Assembly (NCBI GenBank): GCA_963575745.1
Contig: CAUYUJ010014183.1
Span: 209,501-273,500, forward strand
DNA length: 64,000 nucleotides
Reading direction: 5' to 3'
From: Prorocentrum cordatum
Lineage: Eukaryota; Sar; Dinophyceae; Prorocentrales; Prorocentraceae
How positions within the stretch are numbered: position 1 is the first letter of the stretch; the number at the start of each line of letters is the position of its first letter. The position numbers and the translations under genes are program-made. Shown in pieces: positions 54,595 to 64,000 of this stretch. The notes beneath the pieces were generated by a model. The model searched no databases. It worked only from the letters and a program-made list of their open reading frames with translations, and was not told the DNA's origin.

Positions 54595-54833
54595 TGCCCC
54601 AAAACGGCTGTGGAAGCTGAGGCAAGAGAGTGCAGCAGATGAGGAAGAGAGGATAAAGAGGAGGAATATAGAAATTAATATAAAAAAAAAATATACATGC
54701 AAAGGGTGCCCATTCCACTGACAACTACTTATCCCTGCCCCTTCTGATGCTTCAGTGCCACCTCCGGCTCAGTGCACTCTCGAGTCAACTTGTGAACAAT
54801 CGGGACGATCGCTCCGCATCGCCCTGTCTGTTT
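54595..54833 (-). repeat. Terminal repeat A2 of the YR retroelement
   Basis: Repeated at 61270-61521 in the same orientation. Shared blocks: CCCCAAAACGGCTGTGGAAG, TTCCACTGACAACTACT, CCCTGCCCCTTCTGATGC, TTCAGTGCCACCTCC and CAGTGCACTCTCGAGTCAA. The two copies differ in an internal simple-sequence patch, A-rich here and (AT)n/(GA)n in the other. It abuts B1 directly. Confidence 0.85.
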
Positions 54834-55028
54834 CACACATTTTCCTCGCTCGCTCGACCCTGGGAGTGCTTGTCGCCACCGTCGCTGCTAAGGTGACGAT
54901 CGGGGGGGCTCTGGCGATCATGCGCCTTCGGAGGAGCCCCGGAGGCCGCTCGCACAACCGAGGGCGAAGCCAAATGGCTTAAAACGTGCCACGCCCAATC
55001 ACATGGGTGCTCAACCGCCCCCGAACCA
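54831..55028 (-). repeat. Terminal repeat B1 of the YR retroelement
   Basis: A direct repeat of 54298-54505, placed between the recombinase coding region and A2. The order coding-B1-A2-B2 with A1 at the other end is that of PAT/Ngaro-type elements. Confidence 0.8.
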
Positions 55029-56081
55029 GTTGCCCCACTGACGTTTCCAGTGCGCCAAGCCTTCCTTATGCCACTCCCTCTGGTCAAGTGGCCAGCAATG
55101 CTCTTCTTCCCGTTTCCCCGGCCTTGTGGATGGGCGATTCGGCGCGGTCGCTGTGCTTCCAAGTGCCAAGCTCTGCCGCGGCAGTCTCGATATAGATGCG
55201 GGCTGTGTTGGCGTGCTGCCGCTGGCCGACCACCATGACCCTGTCCAGGGAAGGAGCCATAGCCTGGTTGCGCCTCCCCGCCGCAAGCCGTACGGGGTTA
55301 CTGTATCGCCTTCAACTCCGAATAATGCATGCAGCTTTTTGCACTCGCTTGAAAATGGCCAGGCCGCCTTTGTGCACAATGGTTGGACCGGCCGCCGCGT
55401 AGCCGCAGCCGCGCGCAAAGCCACGACGGCGATGCTGTCTTCGATGAGGACGTGTTCGACGCCCTTCTTTCCTCTGTTGTCCTGGCGTCGTACAGCATGA
55501 TGGGGATTTTGAGCCCGTCCGGGCTAAAAAGCAAGCGCTCGGGCGCCATGCCCGCAACCTCGCTGTTTTTTTTTCGTAGGCCCAGAAATCCCGCTGGAAG
55601 GGGCGCGGCCAGATCGACTCTGTGGTACAACATAGCGGCCCCCACCGTTGCTCGAAGCAACCACCGGTCGAGGAGGAAGGCGCGCTTTCTGCCCAACGCC
55701 GCGTTCCAAGTGTGTAAGAACTAGCGGGCTGTAGTGATCGCTTTCCGTGTTTCAGGATACAACCCAACAGTTCCATACATTGGATCCGCTGCGTATCTGT
55801 GATAATCGCCCCCCCATCCATAAGTGGTTGACGAATTCAGCGAGACACTCGTCGAACTCTGCCGAAGATGCAAAGATGGGTAACGCATATGTCCGTAGAT
55901 ACAGGACTAACGATGAAACGGCTTGTCGGTAACGTGGTCTTGTTCTCTCTGTGATGCCTATCTCCTTGAGGTTTCTGCGAGGCGCTCTGCCACGCAGATT
56001 TCGCGTGCTACTTTTCCCCGTTTGTGCCATGCGGGCGGCTCGCGGCATCCGCGAACTGCAGACGTGATATGGCCCCGACAC
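55011..56081 (-). pseudogene. Tyrosine recombinase of a YR retrotransposon, frameshifted
   Basis: The N-terminal core-binding part lies at 56081-55752: 'LKEIGITERTRPRYRQAVSS', then 'EFDECLAEFVNHLWMGG'. The middle is in another frame (55696-55298). The C-terminal catalytic part is at 55424-55011: 'TPYGLRRGGATRLWL', where the His-x-x-Arg box of tyrosine recombinases appears as L-R-R-G. Then 'ARIYIE' in a neighbouring frame (about 55190) is where the catalytic tyrosine is expected. Such recombinases insert DIRS/PAT/Ngaro elements. Several frameshifts make this copy inactive. Confidence 0.75.
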
Positions 56082-56099
56082 CTAAAGAGTAGACAACCA

Positions 56100-56640
56100 C
56101 TGCTAGCTCAAATGCCATCAGCTTCCGTCGCGGCTGGTTGAGTCGTTGCCTGGAGCTCTGGCCCTTGGCAACGACGGCGGCTGCGACTTGACTGTCGAAG
56201 ATATTGATGCATCGTGGCGGGCACAAGCAATAATAACAATACTTCTTACGGCCATAATTGAAGTAAGCTGCTAATTCTAACGCGTTGATCTGCCGTTGCG
56301 TTTCCCACGGGTCAGACATGGTGGCCTGCCGCTGCCGCGAGAAAGCCGGGCGCGGCACTGTTTGGACCACGTTGGCGACTTCCCCTGCGGCGAGCCAGAC
56401 GCGGCTGCCCTTCGGGCCTGCCCGCGAGAGGAGAGACCGTAGATGCCTGTCCTCCAGCCCCGGGACCATCAGCCGCAGTATCGCCCCCACTTCTCGGGCA
56501 AGGCTGCCCGCGCCTTCACTGGGGGACTTTCGGCGCGCTTGCGCCAGTTGGTAGTGGGTCCATTCTGGTCTACTGGTGCGCTGCAGCGGGCGAGCACGGG
56601 CCCCCAGTTTCTCAGAGCTTGGGCAACGGCTTCGGGGCAT
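56100..56640 (-). pseudogene. RNase H-like domain of the YR retrotransposon
   Basis: In the minus frame from 56640, after a poorly conserved start, come 'RQINALELAAYFNY' (about 56305-56264) and 'CINIFDSQVAAAVVAKGQSS' (about 56212-56153), then 'RQRLNQ', 'ELAVVVYSLGVGAISRL' and 'ADAASRP'. The blocks 'INxLEL', 'DSQVxxxVxxKGxSS' and 'NxADxxSR' mark the RNase H of dinoflagellate DIRS-like elements, with catalytic acidic residues in 'LEL', 'DSQ' and the last 'AD'. The recombinase follows directly downstream. Confidence 0.75.
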
Positions 56641-59107
56641 GATGCTCGAAAGGCCTCTTCTGCGTCAGCGGCCTGGCCTGGCTCGCACGGGAAAGCTGCG
56701 CACAGTGCTCGGGAGTTGCGCAGGAAGCCAGAGTTCCCGCCGGCCACGCGCACGTCCGAAATCGATGACTACGGCTGTTTCGTAGACCCCTGCGTGGCGA
56801 CTCGCCGCGAGAACTTCCCGGGCGCGCCGCGAGGGGTCGCGCGCGGGGGCCTGCGCGACTGCAAACCCCCAGTTGGCCAGCCTCCAGCGCACCTCGCAAA
56901 CGCAAGGGCTCAGTTTTCGGCGGGGGTCTGCCCGGCGGCGGCGGGGGGCGCGGGCGCGCCTGCCGCCCTGGGGGTGCATTCCAGTGCCCCCGACCTGTGG
57001 ATTCATCATCCGCTTCCAAATGGATGTGTTTGCGCCCCGATTCACGGAGCACCTCTGAGTAGGGGGCCCTGCCAGGGTCGAGGGGGAGGCAAATCTCCAC
57101 GCCTGAACAGGCCACGGTCCACGTGAGCAGGGCGTCGGGGCCAGGAGCAGCCTCCCGCCCGCTAAATCAAAACCTACCCGGCGGCGCGTGAGCACGCAGT
57201 CCAAGGGGCGCATGACCGCGCCGCGCGCTGCTGGACAGCGCGCGACGCCGTCTGCCCGGGCGCCTCCTGGCAGGGAGGCGCCACAGACGACGCGGCGCGC
57301 GGATTTTCCGGGCGCCCCGGGAGAGTCCCCGCAAGTCTCGCAAAATGCGCTTCGACGCAGGAGGCGCGCCGCGGCTCCTGCGCGCGGACGAAGGCGGCGG
57401 CTTCGGCTGCCCCTCCTCCGCGTTCCGAGCATCCGCGCGCGAGATTGCTCTTTTTACTTGCGCCCGCAAGTTTGTGAAAACCAAAGGCAGCAGACACGAG
57501 GGCGCGCAGGTGTCGCCCATCGTTGCCGCGCTGGCCCGAATAGGCCCGCTCGCAGCCGCCTGAATAGCGGGGGGGCATGTTCAAGCACCGCGAAGAGGGG
57601 CCGGCGGAAGCTAGCCGCGAAGCGCGCCTGCCCCACCCAATGCCTGCGCGCGCCGGCGCCCCAGGATCCTGCCGCGGCCAAGACGGCGCCTTTGAGCGCT
57701 AGTGCCCAGGCCTGGTCTGGCGCTGCCGCCGCCCAGCCCCTGCCCCCCCGCAACAGACCGCCGAGGATGCAAGCGCTGAGCGTCGCCGCCAACAACTTTG
57801 CTGGGTTAATGGGAATGCCATGCCGGGCGCGCGTGTTTATAAGAAAGCGATGCGTTCTGCCGATTCTGGCGCCCGGAAGTTCCGGGGCCGCGCCTGGGCC
57901 CCCCGCGCGAAATCGAGCCCGTCGAGACGAACGACGCTCAAGCTACAGTCGGGCACGGGCGGGTCTCGCCTGAGCTCCGCGGCCGCGTCGACGCCTGATG
58001 CGTCGAACGCGAGGGCCCGCGTGACTCGCTGCGCGATGGGCGTGGCGAACTTCGAGCCCATGGCGACGTGCGCATGCCAGCCCGCGCTAGCCTGTTCGGG
58101 CCCCCGCCGAAGGCTGACGCAGGGACTTGCTTGGAGTGCGTGATTCGCCGCTCCTCCGGCACCCGAAAGACGTTGAAACGCCCGTTCTGGTCTTCCGCTT
58201 CGCCCGACCCCCCCCCTCCCATCTTCGAACGCGCGCGCGCCGAGAGGCGCCGCCGCCGGCAGACCGCGCCCCCCCCCCCCCCCCCCGAGCTCGCGCAAAT
58301 GCTCGCGGGTAGGTGTGAAAATGGAAACGAAGCGCAATAACACCTCCCCCCCTCCGAAGGTTTGGGCGGTTCGTCGACGCCCGCGCCTCCGCTGGCGACT
58401 GAGCGGCCCGAAGAGTCACTGAACATCTCGTCTTTTCGGACCTCGGCGAATATGCCTCTGGCAGCACCTTCTTTGGCGATGTCGCACCGTTCTCGGCCTG
58501 GGGCGCGCGCCTTTGCACGCCGAGGCTCTCTGGGCCCGTCGTCTCTGGGGGAGAGGCAGGAGCCCCCGTCCAGGATCCTGCTCGCGGGCATTGCAGCTGC
58601 TTCGCCCGCATTCGGCCGCGCCGGCAGCGCCTTGGCTGCGACGAGCTGCCTGCGCGCGGAAACGGGCCGCCTCGTGCGCGGCCAAATCTGCCCTCACCTG
58701 GTGAGCGGGCGGCGCCGGCCCGCCTTCCGCTAGGAGCTCGGCTGCCGCTTCCCAGAAATGGGCCGCGGTGCGCATTTGCGCGGTTGCGAGGCCCGCGCGT
58801 GGACCGGGCGCAGCGAAAGGCATCGCGTCTTTCACCCAGGCCGCGCGCGCGAAGAAATTCGAAGCGACAGTCGTGCACCGCGCGGCCGCCCGGCAGTGGG
58901 ATGCGCGAGAGGCGTCTTGCCCCGCTGCTTCAGATAACAACCGCGCGCCCTCGCGCGCCGCTGCCGCGGGCGCGGGCGGCGCGTCCGCGGCGGGCTGAGT
59001 GCCCGATGGGGGGGCCGAGCGAGGCGCGCCGCCCCAGCGGCGTGTCCAGGTGAAGTAAAAAGCATTTTCAGAGAATGCCCACAGCTCGCTCTCACGGACC
59101 AACTCCT
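56641..59107 (-). other. Interior of the YR retroelement, polymerase region not recognised
   Basis: By position this should hold the reverse transcriptase. The sequence is extremely GC-rich, all frames are largely open, and I could not find a confident catalytic box. A frame near 58110-58040 has 'GWHAHVAMGSKFATPIA', which may correspond to a conserved 'H-x-G/A-x-P' block seen upstream of RNase H in related elements. A run of about 21 C lies near 58266. Confidence 0.35.
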
Positions 59108-60130
59108 CTAACTCTTCTTTCGGTGTGGCTTGCCGCGCGGCCGCGGGCGGCGCAGCCGGCAACGCTGCGCGGCCTTCTTCTGCGCCGTTGCAAAAAAGGC
59201 GAGGAGGGGGGGGAGGGGGGAGGGCGTCGGCGGCAGGTTGAGGCGGCAGAAACGATGACGAATCCGTTGCATCAGCGGAGAGGGCAGCTGCTTTTGAACC
59301 GCTTTGAAGGCCAGTAGAATGAAACTGCCCTCAGAGACGAGCTTTCTCGCGCCCCCGGAATCGACGCCCAGGGCGGGCGGGCCGCGGCCGCAGCCGGGGG
59401 GCCGGGTCCGCCCGCGACAAATACGCTTCCCCGCGCCCCCGGGATCGACGTCCAGGGCGGGCGGGCTGGGGTCGCATCCGGGGGACCTGGTCTGCCCGCG
59501 CAAAATGCGCTGTCCCGCGCCGCCGGGATCGACGTCCTGGGCGGGTTGGTTCGGGGGGCGGCGGTCGCTCGAGGCCGCGCCGAAGCCCTTCCCGCGGAAG
59601 GTCTCGCCCGTGCCGCGGCTCTCCGTCACCCCGTAGCCCGCGGCGCCAGCTTCGTCCGAGCGGGCGCCCTTGGGTGCCCCCTTCGGGCCAAGACCGCTCC
59701 GGAGAGCGAGCTGCTGTTCGGCTCGGACCTCCGTGCACATCATGTACTTTTCCTTGACGAGGGGTGGCCCCTCCTCCTCGAACATCTCGAGGAAGCGGGC
59801 TCTGCTCCAGCTCCCGTCCGCGACCGACAGCTCGATGGCCTTCAAATTCTGGGTTGCGACATCCATGGCTCTCTTGACCTTGTTGCGGCTGAGCAAATCC
59901 AGGATATTGCACGTGAGGCGCTTCTCGTTCGCGTTGCGCTTCGGGGCGGCTGCTGCGTGGGCAGCGCCCTGAGGTGGCGCGCCCGAGGCGACCGCCGGCG
60001 CGGCCCCCGTCTGGTTGTCGGAGTCGGAATCCGCCTTTCCCCCAGGAGTAACCTTGCTGACCATCTTCCAAAAAAGAAACTTCTCTGCCAGCCTGCATTG
60101 GCTCTCGCGCGCGAAGCGCATCAACCGCAC
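59108..60130 (-). CDS. Gag-like ORF of the YR retroelement (340 residues)
   Basis: The longest minus-strand frame of this element. N-terminal 150 residues look like a folded protein: 'NEKRLTCNILDLLSRNKVKR', 'NLKAIELSVADGSWSRARF' and 'FEEEGPPLVKEKYMMCTEV'. A Gly/Arg-rich part follows, then three in-frame 28-residue repeats of the type 'DVDPGGAGKRI' (84-bp tandem repeats at 59348, 59432 and 59515). Position at the 5' side of the element suggests a gag-like or ORF1 function. No zinc knuckle was seen. Confidence 0.5.
   Translation of the reverse strand: MRLMRFARESQCRLAEKFLFWKMVSKVTPGGKADSDSDNQTGAAPAVASGAPPQGAAHAAAAPKRNANEKRLTCNILDLLSRNKVKRAMDVATQNLKAIELSVADGSWSRARFLEMFEEEGPPLVKEKYMMCTEVRAEQQLALRSGLGPKGAPKGARSDEAGAAGYGVTESRGTGETFRGKGFGAASSDRRPPNQPAQDVDPGGAGQRILRGQTRSPGCDPSPPALDVDPGGAGKRICRGRTRPPGCGRGPPALGVDSGGARKLVSEGSFILLAFKAVQKQLPSPLMQRIRHRFCRLNLPPTPSPLPPLLAFFATAQKKAAQRCRLRRPRPRGKPHRKKS
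59345..59560. repeat. 84-bp tandem repeat, three copies, in frame
   Basis: Copies begin near 59348, 59432 and 59515 with CGCGCCCCCGGGATCGACG or a close variant. A period of 83-84 bp keeps the minus-strand ORF essentially open through the array. Confidence 0.85.
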
Positions 60131-61201
60131 TTGCGTGGTGCTGAAGGGTGCTCGAGGGACCGATCTCTCGGGCCTTGCTCCCGGCCGCGCGGGCTCGCAG
60201 CCTCGCGGCGGCGCGGGCCGGGCTCCTCCCCGCCGCGGTGCGGGCTCGCTGCCTCGCGGCGGCGCGGGCTGCGCCGCTCCCCGCGTCGCGGGCTGGGCCG
60301 CTCGCGGCGCCGTGCGCTGCGTGCCTCCCTGCGGCGGGGGCTCGCAGCGATCTGCGGGCTGCCTGGGCGGCGCGGGCTGCGGGCGCCACTGGGGCCGCTC
60401 GGCACCGGCGCGCCCGCGCCGGCGGCCGGGGCCGCATCGCAGCGACGCCCCTGCCCGCCCCTGCTTCCCCAGGGCAGGGGTGGGGCCGGCTCCTTCCGGC
60501 AGGGGCGCCTTCCTGGCGCCGCCCCCGCGCGAGGGGTCGCGGTTTCGCCGGTCAGGCCCGCGACTGCCAGCGCCGCCCTCGGAGCTCTTCTAGCTCTTCC
60601 CTCACCCCTTGTCGGGGTCGCACGCTGCGGGCGCCAGCCCACAGGGCGCCGTTTGGGGCCCCGCGCCCAGCCGGCCGAGACTCTGGCCGGTGGCGTCGCC
60701 CCACCGTCGCGGCCGTCGGCGCCGCCGTCCCCAGGGGCGCCAGTCGCATCCAGGGCCTCCAGAATCCGCTTCTGGAGCCCGGCTTCGCCGCCAGGCAAGC
60801 CTGCCCCGCTCGAGGTCCTCTCGGCCGACTGGCCTCCAGGACTATATGCGGATTCGGCCTTTTGGCCCTTGTCTGCACCCACCTGCTGCGCACACGTGGC
60901 AGACGTCTTTTACTGGGCGGCCTCCAGACCGAATCCAATAATTCGAATAATCGTCTTTCGCTGCAAGGACGCTGTGAGGAGCACGCCCCCTTCCGGAACG
61001 CAGTCTCCGCGAAGTACTCGAAAGAGGTATGTACCTTGGGGGGCATCCTCGTCGTCGTAGGCGGCCATCTCGATGACCTCTAGCAGGGGCTCCTCGAGGC
61101 CGTCGAACGCGAGGAGTTCCTCTGGCAGCTCCGCGTCGCGAAGGGTTTCTGCCTGCTCTGTACCATCCTCCCGGCATGGGCCCGATTGGGCCCGCTTTCA
61201 A
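60131..61201 (-). pseudogene. 5' coding-like part of the YR retroelement
   Basis: The minus strand from about 61150 reads an acidic, protein-like stretch ('ELPEELLAFDGLEEPLLEVI', 'EMAAYDDEDAPQGTYL', 'GGVLLTASLQRKTIIRII') to a stop near 60928. A neighbouring frame with 'VKDVCHVCAAGGC', a Cys pair that could bind zinc, follows. 60180-60400 holds short GCGGGCTCGC-type repeats that give artefactual Arg/Pro ORFs. It lies immediately inside repeat A1. Confidence 0.4.
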
Positions 61202-61269
61202 GGTATCGGCGGCTCTGTAGGAAGCTGTTCTGACACTGGGAGTGTGTTACAACATTGAACAATTCCCCT

Positions 61270-61521
61270 TGTGCCCCAAAACGGCTGTGGAAGTTGAGGC
61301 ACGAGAGTGCAGCAGAGGGGGAAGAAAGAGAGATAGACATACACATATATATATATATATATAGAGAGAGAGATATAGATATGTGCACAAGATACACGTT
61401 CCACTGACAACTACTCCTCCCTGCCCCTTCTGATGCTTCAGTGCCACCTCCAGCTCAGTGCACTCTCGAGTCAATGTGTGAACAATCGGGACGATCGCTC
61501 TGCATCGCCTGTCTGTTTTGA
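61270..61521 (-). repeat. Terminal repeat A1 of the YR retroelement
   Basis: A direct copy of 54595-54833 (shared blocks given there). It contains an (AT)n/(GA)n stretch at about 61344-61385 where the other copy has an A-run. It lies at the 5' end of the element in minus orientation; its outer border is near 61515-61521. Confidence 0.85.
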
Positions 61522-61716
61522 GCGCGCGCGGAGCCCGTAAGGGACCGACACGCACATAGTTCAAGTGTGTGCGGGTGATGCCGATGACCGTCGATTTCCG
61601 TCGATTCTCGGTGGGTATCCAGCCTATGGGTGCTCTCCAGCACCTGCGCCTCGCTGGAAGCATTCCGAGGACGACCGACTCGTCCCGAACGACCGCCGAG
61701 GGCGGCCCCGTAGGAG

Positions 61717-61857
61717 GAGGAGGAGGAGGAGGAGGAGGAGGAGGAGGAGGAGGAGGAGGAGGAGGAGGAGGAGGAGGAGGAGGAGGAGGAGGAGGAGGGA
61801 GGAGGAGGAGAGGAGGAGGAGGAGGAGGAGGAGGAGGAGAAGGTGGAGGAGCAGGAG
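61717..61857. repeat. (GGA)n microsatellite
   Basis: About 45 GGA triplets with few interruptions. Poly-Gly, poly-Arg and poly-Glu ORFs (plus) and poly-Pro/Ser/Leu (minus) are artefacts. Confidence 0.95.
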
Positions 61858-63059
61858 GTGGAGCTGATGCCGCATCTCGAGAGCAAGGTCGGATTGCCAA
61901 GCCTGAGCTCCTTCGGCCTGCCGCGCGGTGGCGCCGCTCGCTCCAGGGCGGTGGCGCGGCGGGACGCGGCGGCGGCCAGAAGGGAGCGAACAACAAACCC
62001 AGACTCCCTCGCGTCGTGAAAAAAATGCGACTAAACAATTGTCGTTATTTTCGACCTCTGGGGGCCCTCACGGGGCCTCGGGGCCGTCAGAAAACGACGC
62101 AGGATGAAAAACCGGTCCCAGGGAAGGGGTCGAGACCTCTGGGGGCCCGAGGTCATGAAAAAATCATGACGTCGGGGATCTGGGAACGGACGGGAGCGAA
62201 CGTCCAATCCCGATCGTCCGACGTTCTGTTGAATTTGTTTTGCAAGCCCGGCGATGTTTCCACGATTTCGGCCCCTACAGGACCCGTTATCGGGCCCTGG
62301 GGGGGGGGACCAAGATTGAGCCTGGAGCGAAAACTACCTCCTGGGAAGGGGCCATGGGGAGCCCTGAGGGTGGCCCGAGGAAAATGAGGCCGCCCGGACG
62401 GTGTGCGAGGGCGGGACGTCGTGAAAAATCGCGACGGGAAAGGTTTTGCAGTCTTCGGCCGCCAGGGCCCCATGCCGGGGCCCCAGATGGTGTCCAGCTG
62501 AAGCCATCGTGCTGCCATGGTGGAACAATTTCTCGTGAAAGGCTTAACGACTTCTGCCGTCCTTCGACTCGCGCTGGAGAGCGGCCGCGAGTTGCTCCAA
62601 TTTCCTTGGAGATCTCTGGATTTACCTGAATTTACCCGGACTTATTTCGATTTACCTGGATTTACATGGATTTATATCGATTTACCTGGATTTATGGCTC
62701 GATTCCCACAAGTCGGTTGGCAAAAAGTCGACAAGCCCTTAGGGAATTTCCCCAGTCAAGCACCCCAGTAGCAGCAAAGGTGAAGAGGCGGGTCGAGGAA
62801 TGCGAGGTCGGCTAATGAAAACGTGCCGAGACAATGGTGAGAGCACGGCCATGCGCACCTGAGCGCAGCATTTACAAAAGGTCGTGGCTGTCCGGACCAC
62901 GATGTAGCCAGCAATGAGGCGAGAACACGTTTCCTAAATACATTGTGAGGCAGTCTCGGGTGAAACGGCTGCGGGACTGGGCGAACTAGGGGGGCTGTCT
63001 CGGGCTCCCCGTCACCCCTGCGGGAGTGCTCTGTGGCCCTTTCTGCCATTATGGAAAAC
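61858..63059. other. No gene seen; dispersed and short tandem repeats
   Basis: 62049-62106 is an inverted copy of the CCTGAATCGTTTT repeat. At 62608-62700 there are about seven copies of a 12-13-bp unit around GATTTACCTG. No supported coding sequence. Confidence 0.45.
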
Positions 63060-63265
63060 TATCAGGGGCAACAACCGGCGTAACCATAGACGTTCGGGGG
63101 TCGTCCCGGATTTCTTGGGTCGACGCTGGACCCCCCATCTCTGGCGCGCGGAGGGTGCCAGGGGCCGCGCTGGAGGCGCCACCAGGGGAGACCAGCGCCG
63201 ATCCAAGGCCGATCCGATAAATCCGCGCGAACGTCCGAAGACTTATGTTTATGCCGACATTCCCT
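63060..63265. mobile_element. Relative of the intron-borne inverted-repeat element
   Basis: The left arm contains CGGCGTAACCATAGACGTTC and CCCGGATTTCTTGGGTCG then ACGCTGG; the inverted right arm contains CCAGCGCCGATCCAAGG, TAAATCC, GCGCGAACGTCCGAAGAC and TTATGTTTATGCCG. The arms match those of the esterase intron 2 element, and one arm has an extra 13 bp. Here it is not between recognisable exons. Confidence 0.6.
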
Positions 63266-63335
63266 CGTGCTACAAATAGGAACGCCAAATAAGGAACCAA
63301 GGAGCTTCTCTGGCCACGGCGAGCCTCGGCCACGA
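63266..63335. repeat. About 70-bp direct repeat (second copy 63690-63758)
   Basis: Shared blocks CGTGCT, ACGCCAAATAAGGAAC, TCTGGCCACGGCGAGC and TCGGCCACGA are in the same order. The first copy starts where the foldback element at 63060-63265 ends. Confidence 0.75.
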
Positions 63336-63689
63336 CTATTATGGACTCAACGGCTTCACCACTGAAAAACCCGCACCAACAGTGTGGGACCTGAAGGCGA
63401 GGACTGGCGATCAGAGCCAGCAGAACCTGGGATGGTAGAAGGGCGCTCCACGAGACCCTCTACAGAGACCCCAGCAGAGAGGCCCCTCCGAGGCACACCA
63501 GGCCAGGGGGCCTGGCCAGGACAAAGACAAATTCGCGCGAAGGAAAATCGAGAATCTCTGAGTTCTGGCGGCCCTGCATGATGTATCGGGCGCCGCGCGT
63601 TCTCAGAGCGCTCCGGAAAGCTCTGAGAGCAGTCTGGAACGCCCAGCAACGGTTTTATCCTCGTCCCAGCCCAGTCCGAGTACAGCAAT

Positions 63690-63758
63690 CGTGCTTCCAG
63701 GAGCGACGCCAAATAAGGAACAACGGCGCTGATCTGGCCACGGCGAGCTTCGGCCACG
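63690..63758. repeat. About 70-bp direct repeat, second copy
   Basis: See 63266-63335 for the shared blocks. Confidence 0.75.
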
Positions 63759-64000
63759 AAGAGGTTCCCCGACCAGGATCGGAGGATCGGCTCGAGAACC
63801 AGGGCCCCTCCTGCTCCCAGAGTGGCACTCCTGCAGCAACATCGGCTGCGAAGAAGATTGAAGGGTCGTGCCACACCTGGATCAACAACAACCGCGCAAG
63901 TACTATGCCGCCGTTTTGTTGTCCAACCATCATGTGGTGTTGGATCCTCGTGATGAAGAGACGGCGCCCCGCGTTATCCCCATCCTCATCCTCCTCCTCC
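63759..64000. other. No gene seen to window end
   Basis: Unremarkable sequence ending in the start of another CTC-type microsatellite (63982 onward). Confidence 0.45.

Noticed and set aside
59546-61083. Long plus-strand ORFs (504 and 311 residues)
   Set aside because: Antisense to the gag-like part of the YR element; Ala/Arg/Pro-rich composition typical of GC-rich shadows.
1-64000. tRNA, rRNA or snRNA genes
   Set aside because: I looked for T-loop-like GGTTCGAAT strings and conserved rRNA blocks by eye and found no candidate with matching stems.

Overview
The window is nuclear DNA of a eukaryote, most probably a dinoflagellate. It is GC-rich apart from a few short islands and full of simple repeats, minisatellites and decayed retroelements. 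Dinoflagellate-like features are: a divergent cytosine-C5 DNA methyltransferase gene; a tyrosine-recombinase retroelement with a dinoflagellate-style RNase H segment; LINE-type reverse transcriptases; small foldback elements; and introns with poor splice consensus flanked by short direct repeats. I see no bacterial operon structure, no rRNA or tRNA gene, and no complete spliced-leader gene. The lineage call is inference from these features, not from a marker gene.

Layout. 1-1.9 kb: GC-rich DNA with a possible RT remnant. 1.9-7.2 kb: decayed plus-strand coding pieces, including a LINE-like tail, a basic ORF and a lysine/glutamate-rich ORF with in-frame stops. 7.2-10.8 kb: simple repeats and one foldback element. 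10.8-15.1 kb: two opposed broken LINEs around a 52-bp minisatellite. 15-24.8 kb: dispersed repeats, foldback elements and a 73-bp tandem array. 24.8-28 kb: microsatellites and 54-bp, 216-bp and 16-bp arrays. 28.3-35.6 kb: the main coding island, with a split DNA methyltransferase gene followed on the same strand by two long unrecognised ORFs. 35.9-36.4 kb: a pentanucleotide array. 36.9-41.0 kb: a decayed minus-strand LINE. 43.7-44.4 kb: an 85-bp minisatellite. 44.56-48.76 kb: a minus-strand alpha/beta-hydrolase gene (PHB-depolymerase/feruloyl-esterase-like) in at least three exons. 51.3-51.9 kb: a low-GC island with frame-broken ORFs. 54.3-61.5 kb: a minus-strand tyrosine-recombinase retroelement bounded by split direct repeats. 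61.5-64 kb: simple and dispersed repeats.

Three results stand out. (1) The esterase gene joins in frame across two introns and restores the serine-hydrolase nucleophile elbow at one junction. Its first intron is almost filled by about 24 copies of a 101-bp minisatellite. Its second intron is a roughly 200-bp inverted-repeat element bordered by a 6-bp direct repeat, as expected of an introner, and has a relative at 63.1 kb. (2) The 54.3-61.5 kb element has the order A1 - coding - B1 - A2 - B2, which is the PAT/Ngaro type of YR-retrotransposon end. (3) The methyltransferase keeps most C5-MTase motifs and lies next to two co-oriented proteins I cannot assign; the three may form an undescribed module or mobile unit.

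The coding islands otherwise do not form an obvious pathway. Most remaining open frames are shadows of GC-rich or tandemly repeated DNA.
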